Part shown: one piece after another, positions 63,296 through 64,000 of the stretch | Layout: each line of letters opens with the position of its first letter | Position numbering within the stretch: position 1 is the stretch's first letter | Assembly (NCBI RefSeq): GCF_000987835.1 | Contig: NZ_CP011308.1 | Span: 372,001-436,000, forward strand | Direction of reading: 5' to 3' | Source: Sulfurovum lithotrophicum | GTDB taxonomy: Bacteria; Campylobacterota; Campylobacteria; Campylobacterales; Sulfurovaceae | DNA length: 64,000 bases | Translations under genes and position numbers: made by a program | Notes under the pieces: model-generated | Told to the model about the DNA's origin: nothing | Databases searched by the model: none | The model's input: the letters and a program-made list of their open reading frames with translations, nothing else

Positions 63296-64000
63296 ATGCA
63301 TTCATATATAGAGATCTTCAACTTTACGCCAACCCCAGAATATAGACCGCTTGAAAGCCTTGCCCCCATCATAAGGGAAAGTATGCTTAACCAAAAGGCA
63401 GCAGCTGTTCTGGGAGAAGGTGGGCTGGATACATTTGCGCTAAAGATCCTGGAATGCATGCAAGTCTATTACCGCCTTGTAGGCATCAATGAAGAGGTGA
63501 TAGCAGGGAAGGGCAGTGTAGTGCCGCAGGGAATACTGCCAAGGTTCACTGAAGGGCTGATACACTATTTTCAGGCTCTCAAAGAGGATATGGCAGGGAA
63601 CAAAGAGATCGCAGTTCTTCAGAATTCCGGGATCACGACGATCAAAATACGTTACAAATATACGGAGAGTGTGATCAAAAAACTCGTCAAACTGGGGCTT
63701 AATGATCCGGCTCTACTAGATGATCCTCTCAGTATATTTATGAAAGGCGGGGCACTGCATGACCTGATCGGTATGCTTTTTATCTGTTCAAGCCCCTATG
63801 AGCGCGAGTGGGCGGCAAGGGCACTTTACAGCTTTTTTGATTATGAGCACCGAACGGATGACCATTTGCTGTACGGGTTTTACAGTGTGAAAAGAAAGAG
63901 CGGATACCGTGGCCTGCACTGCGACCATACCCGTTTCTATCCTCGTTTCGATACACGTTTCAAAGAGGAAAAACCATTGGAAGATGATATTTTTGAACTG
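63296..64000 (+). CDS. RelA/SpoT-like nucleotidyltransferase protein, 3' truncated by window
   Basis: An open frame runs from ATG 63296 (TTAGGATAATC before it) to the window end, 235 codons without a stop. The C-terminal part seen resembles a (p)ppGpp synthetase domain: HDLIGMLFIC near residue 160 (canonical DxxGxR) and VKRKSGYRGLHCDHTRF near residue 208 (canonical YRSLH). The first 100 residues are helical with no recognised domain and no HD hydrolase motif. The arginine expected after DLIG is replaced by leucine, so activity is uncertain. It could be a small alarmone synthetase-like enzyme or a diverged relative with another substrate. Confidence 0.65.
   Translation, partial: MHSYIEIFNFTPTPEYRPLESLAPIIRESMLNQKAAAVLGEGGLDTFALKILECMQVYYRLVGINEEVIAGKGSVVPQGILPRFTEGLIHYFQALKEDMAGNKEIAVLQNSGITTIKIRYKYTESVIKKLVKLGLNDPALLDDPLSIFMKGGALHDLIGMLFICSSPYEREWAARALYSFFDYEHRTDDHLLYGFYSVKRKSGYRGLHCDHTRFYPRFDTRFKEEKPLEDDIFEL

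Overview
The window reads as chromosomal DNA of a Campylobacterota (epsilonproteobacterial) species, most like Sulfurovum or a close relative. This is inferred from protein character and gene order (leuS-lptE-folC, rplY-pth-LptF/G permease, ndk-DUF177-rpmF-plsX-fabH), from promoters with a TATAAT -10 and a weak or absent -35, and from short intergenic gaps. No database search was possible. No tRNA, rRNA, CRISPR array, integrase or transposase was seen. Layout: 1-3 kb holds the tail of an unknown gene and the minus-strand genes pabB, pyrB and bioD. 3-7.4 kb is clpS-clpA-aat (bacterial N-degron pathway) followed by tal. 7.4-19.3 kb carries pilT, rplY, pth, an LptF/G permease, lysA, pheA, hisC, a small coupled ORF, dxs, metK, a 2[4Fe-4S] ferredoxin, ndk, a DUF177 protein and rpmF. 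19.3-24.3 kb has plsX, fabH, a ymdB-type phosphodiesterase and, convergently, dnaX. 24.4-29.9 kb is an accessory unit: promoter, GEMM-I (c-di-GMP-I type) riboswitch, a 1197-residue secreted Ig-repeat/DUF1800 protein and a Tat-exported DUF1501 protein. 30-37.3 kb is leuS, lptE, folC, mfd. 37.3-46.2 kb is a two-component system and a second GEMM-I riboswitch, which precedes a 2086-residue cadherin-like adhesin and an outer-membrane beta-barrel. 46.3-54.6 kb is a MoxR/Bat-type operon (moxR, DUF58, a DUF4381-like protein, two VWA proteins, a TPR protein, two tandem BatD paralogues). 54.7-63.2 kb is a DUF389 protein, tyrA, bamA, ackA and pta. The right edge holds the start of a RelA/SpoT-like nucleotidyltransferase gene. 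How it fits together: most of the window is core metabolism and envelope biogenesis. The distinctive part is a surface-protein regulon, in which two separate loci for large repetitive exported proteins each carry a cyclic-dinucleotide riboswitch. Both riboswitches have a C where Vc2-type aptamers have the ligand-contacting G. The second locus also has an 11-bp direct repeat over its promoter and lies beside an OmpR-type regulator whose histidine kinase is shifted out of frame by a G8 tract near its 3' end. Two dispersed repeat families are also visible: a ~75-bp paired palindrome (GTAGGGTG...CACCCTAC, two full copies) and a scattered set of tandem heptanucleotide repeats at gene ends and inside dnaX, lptE and folC.
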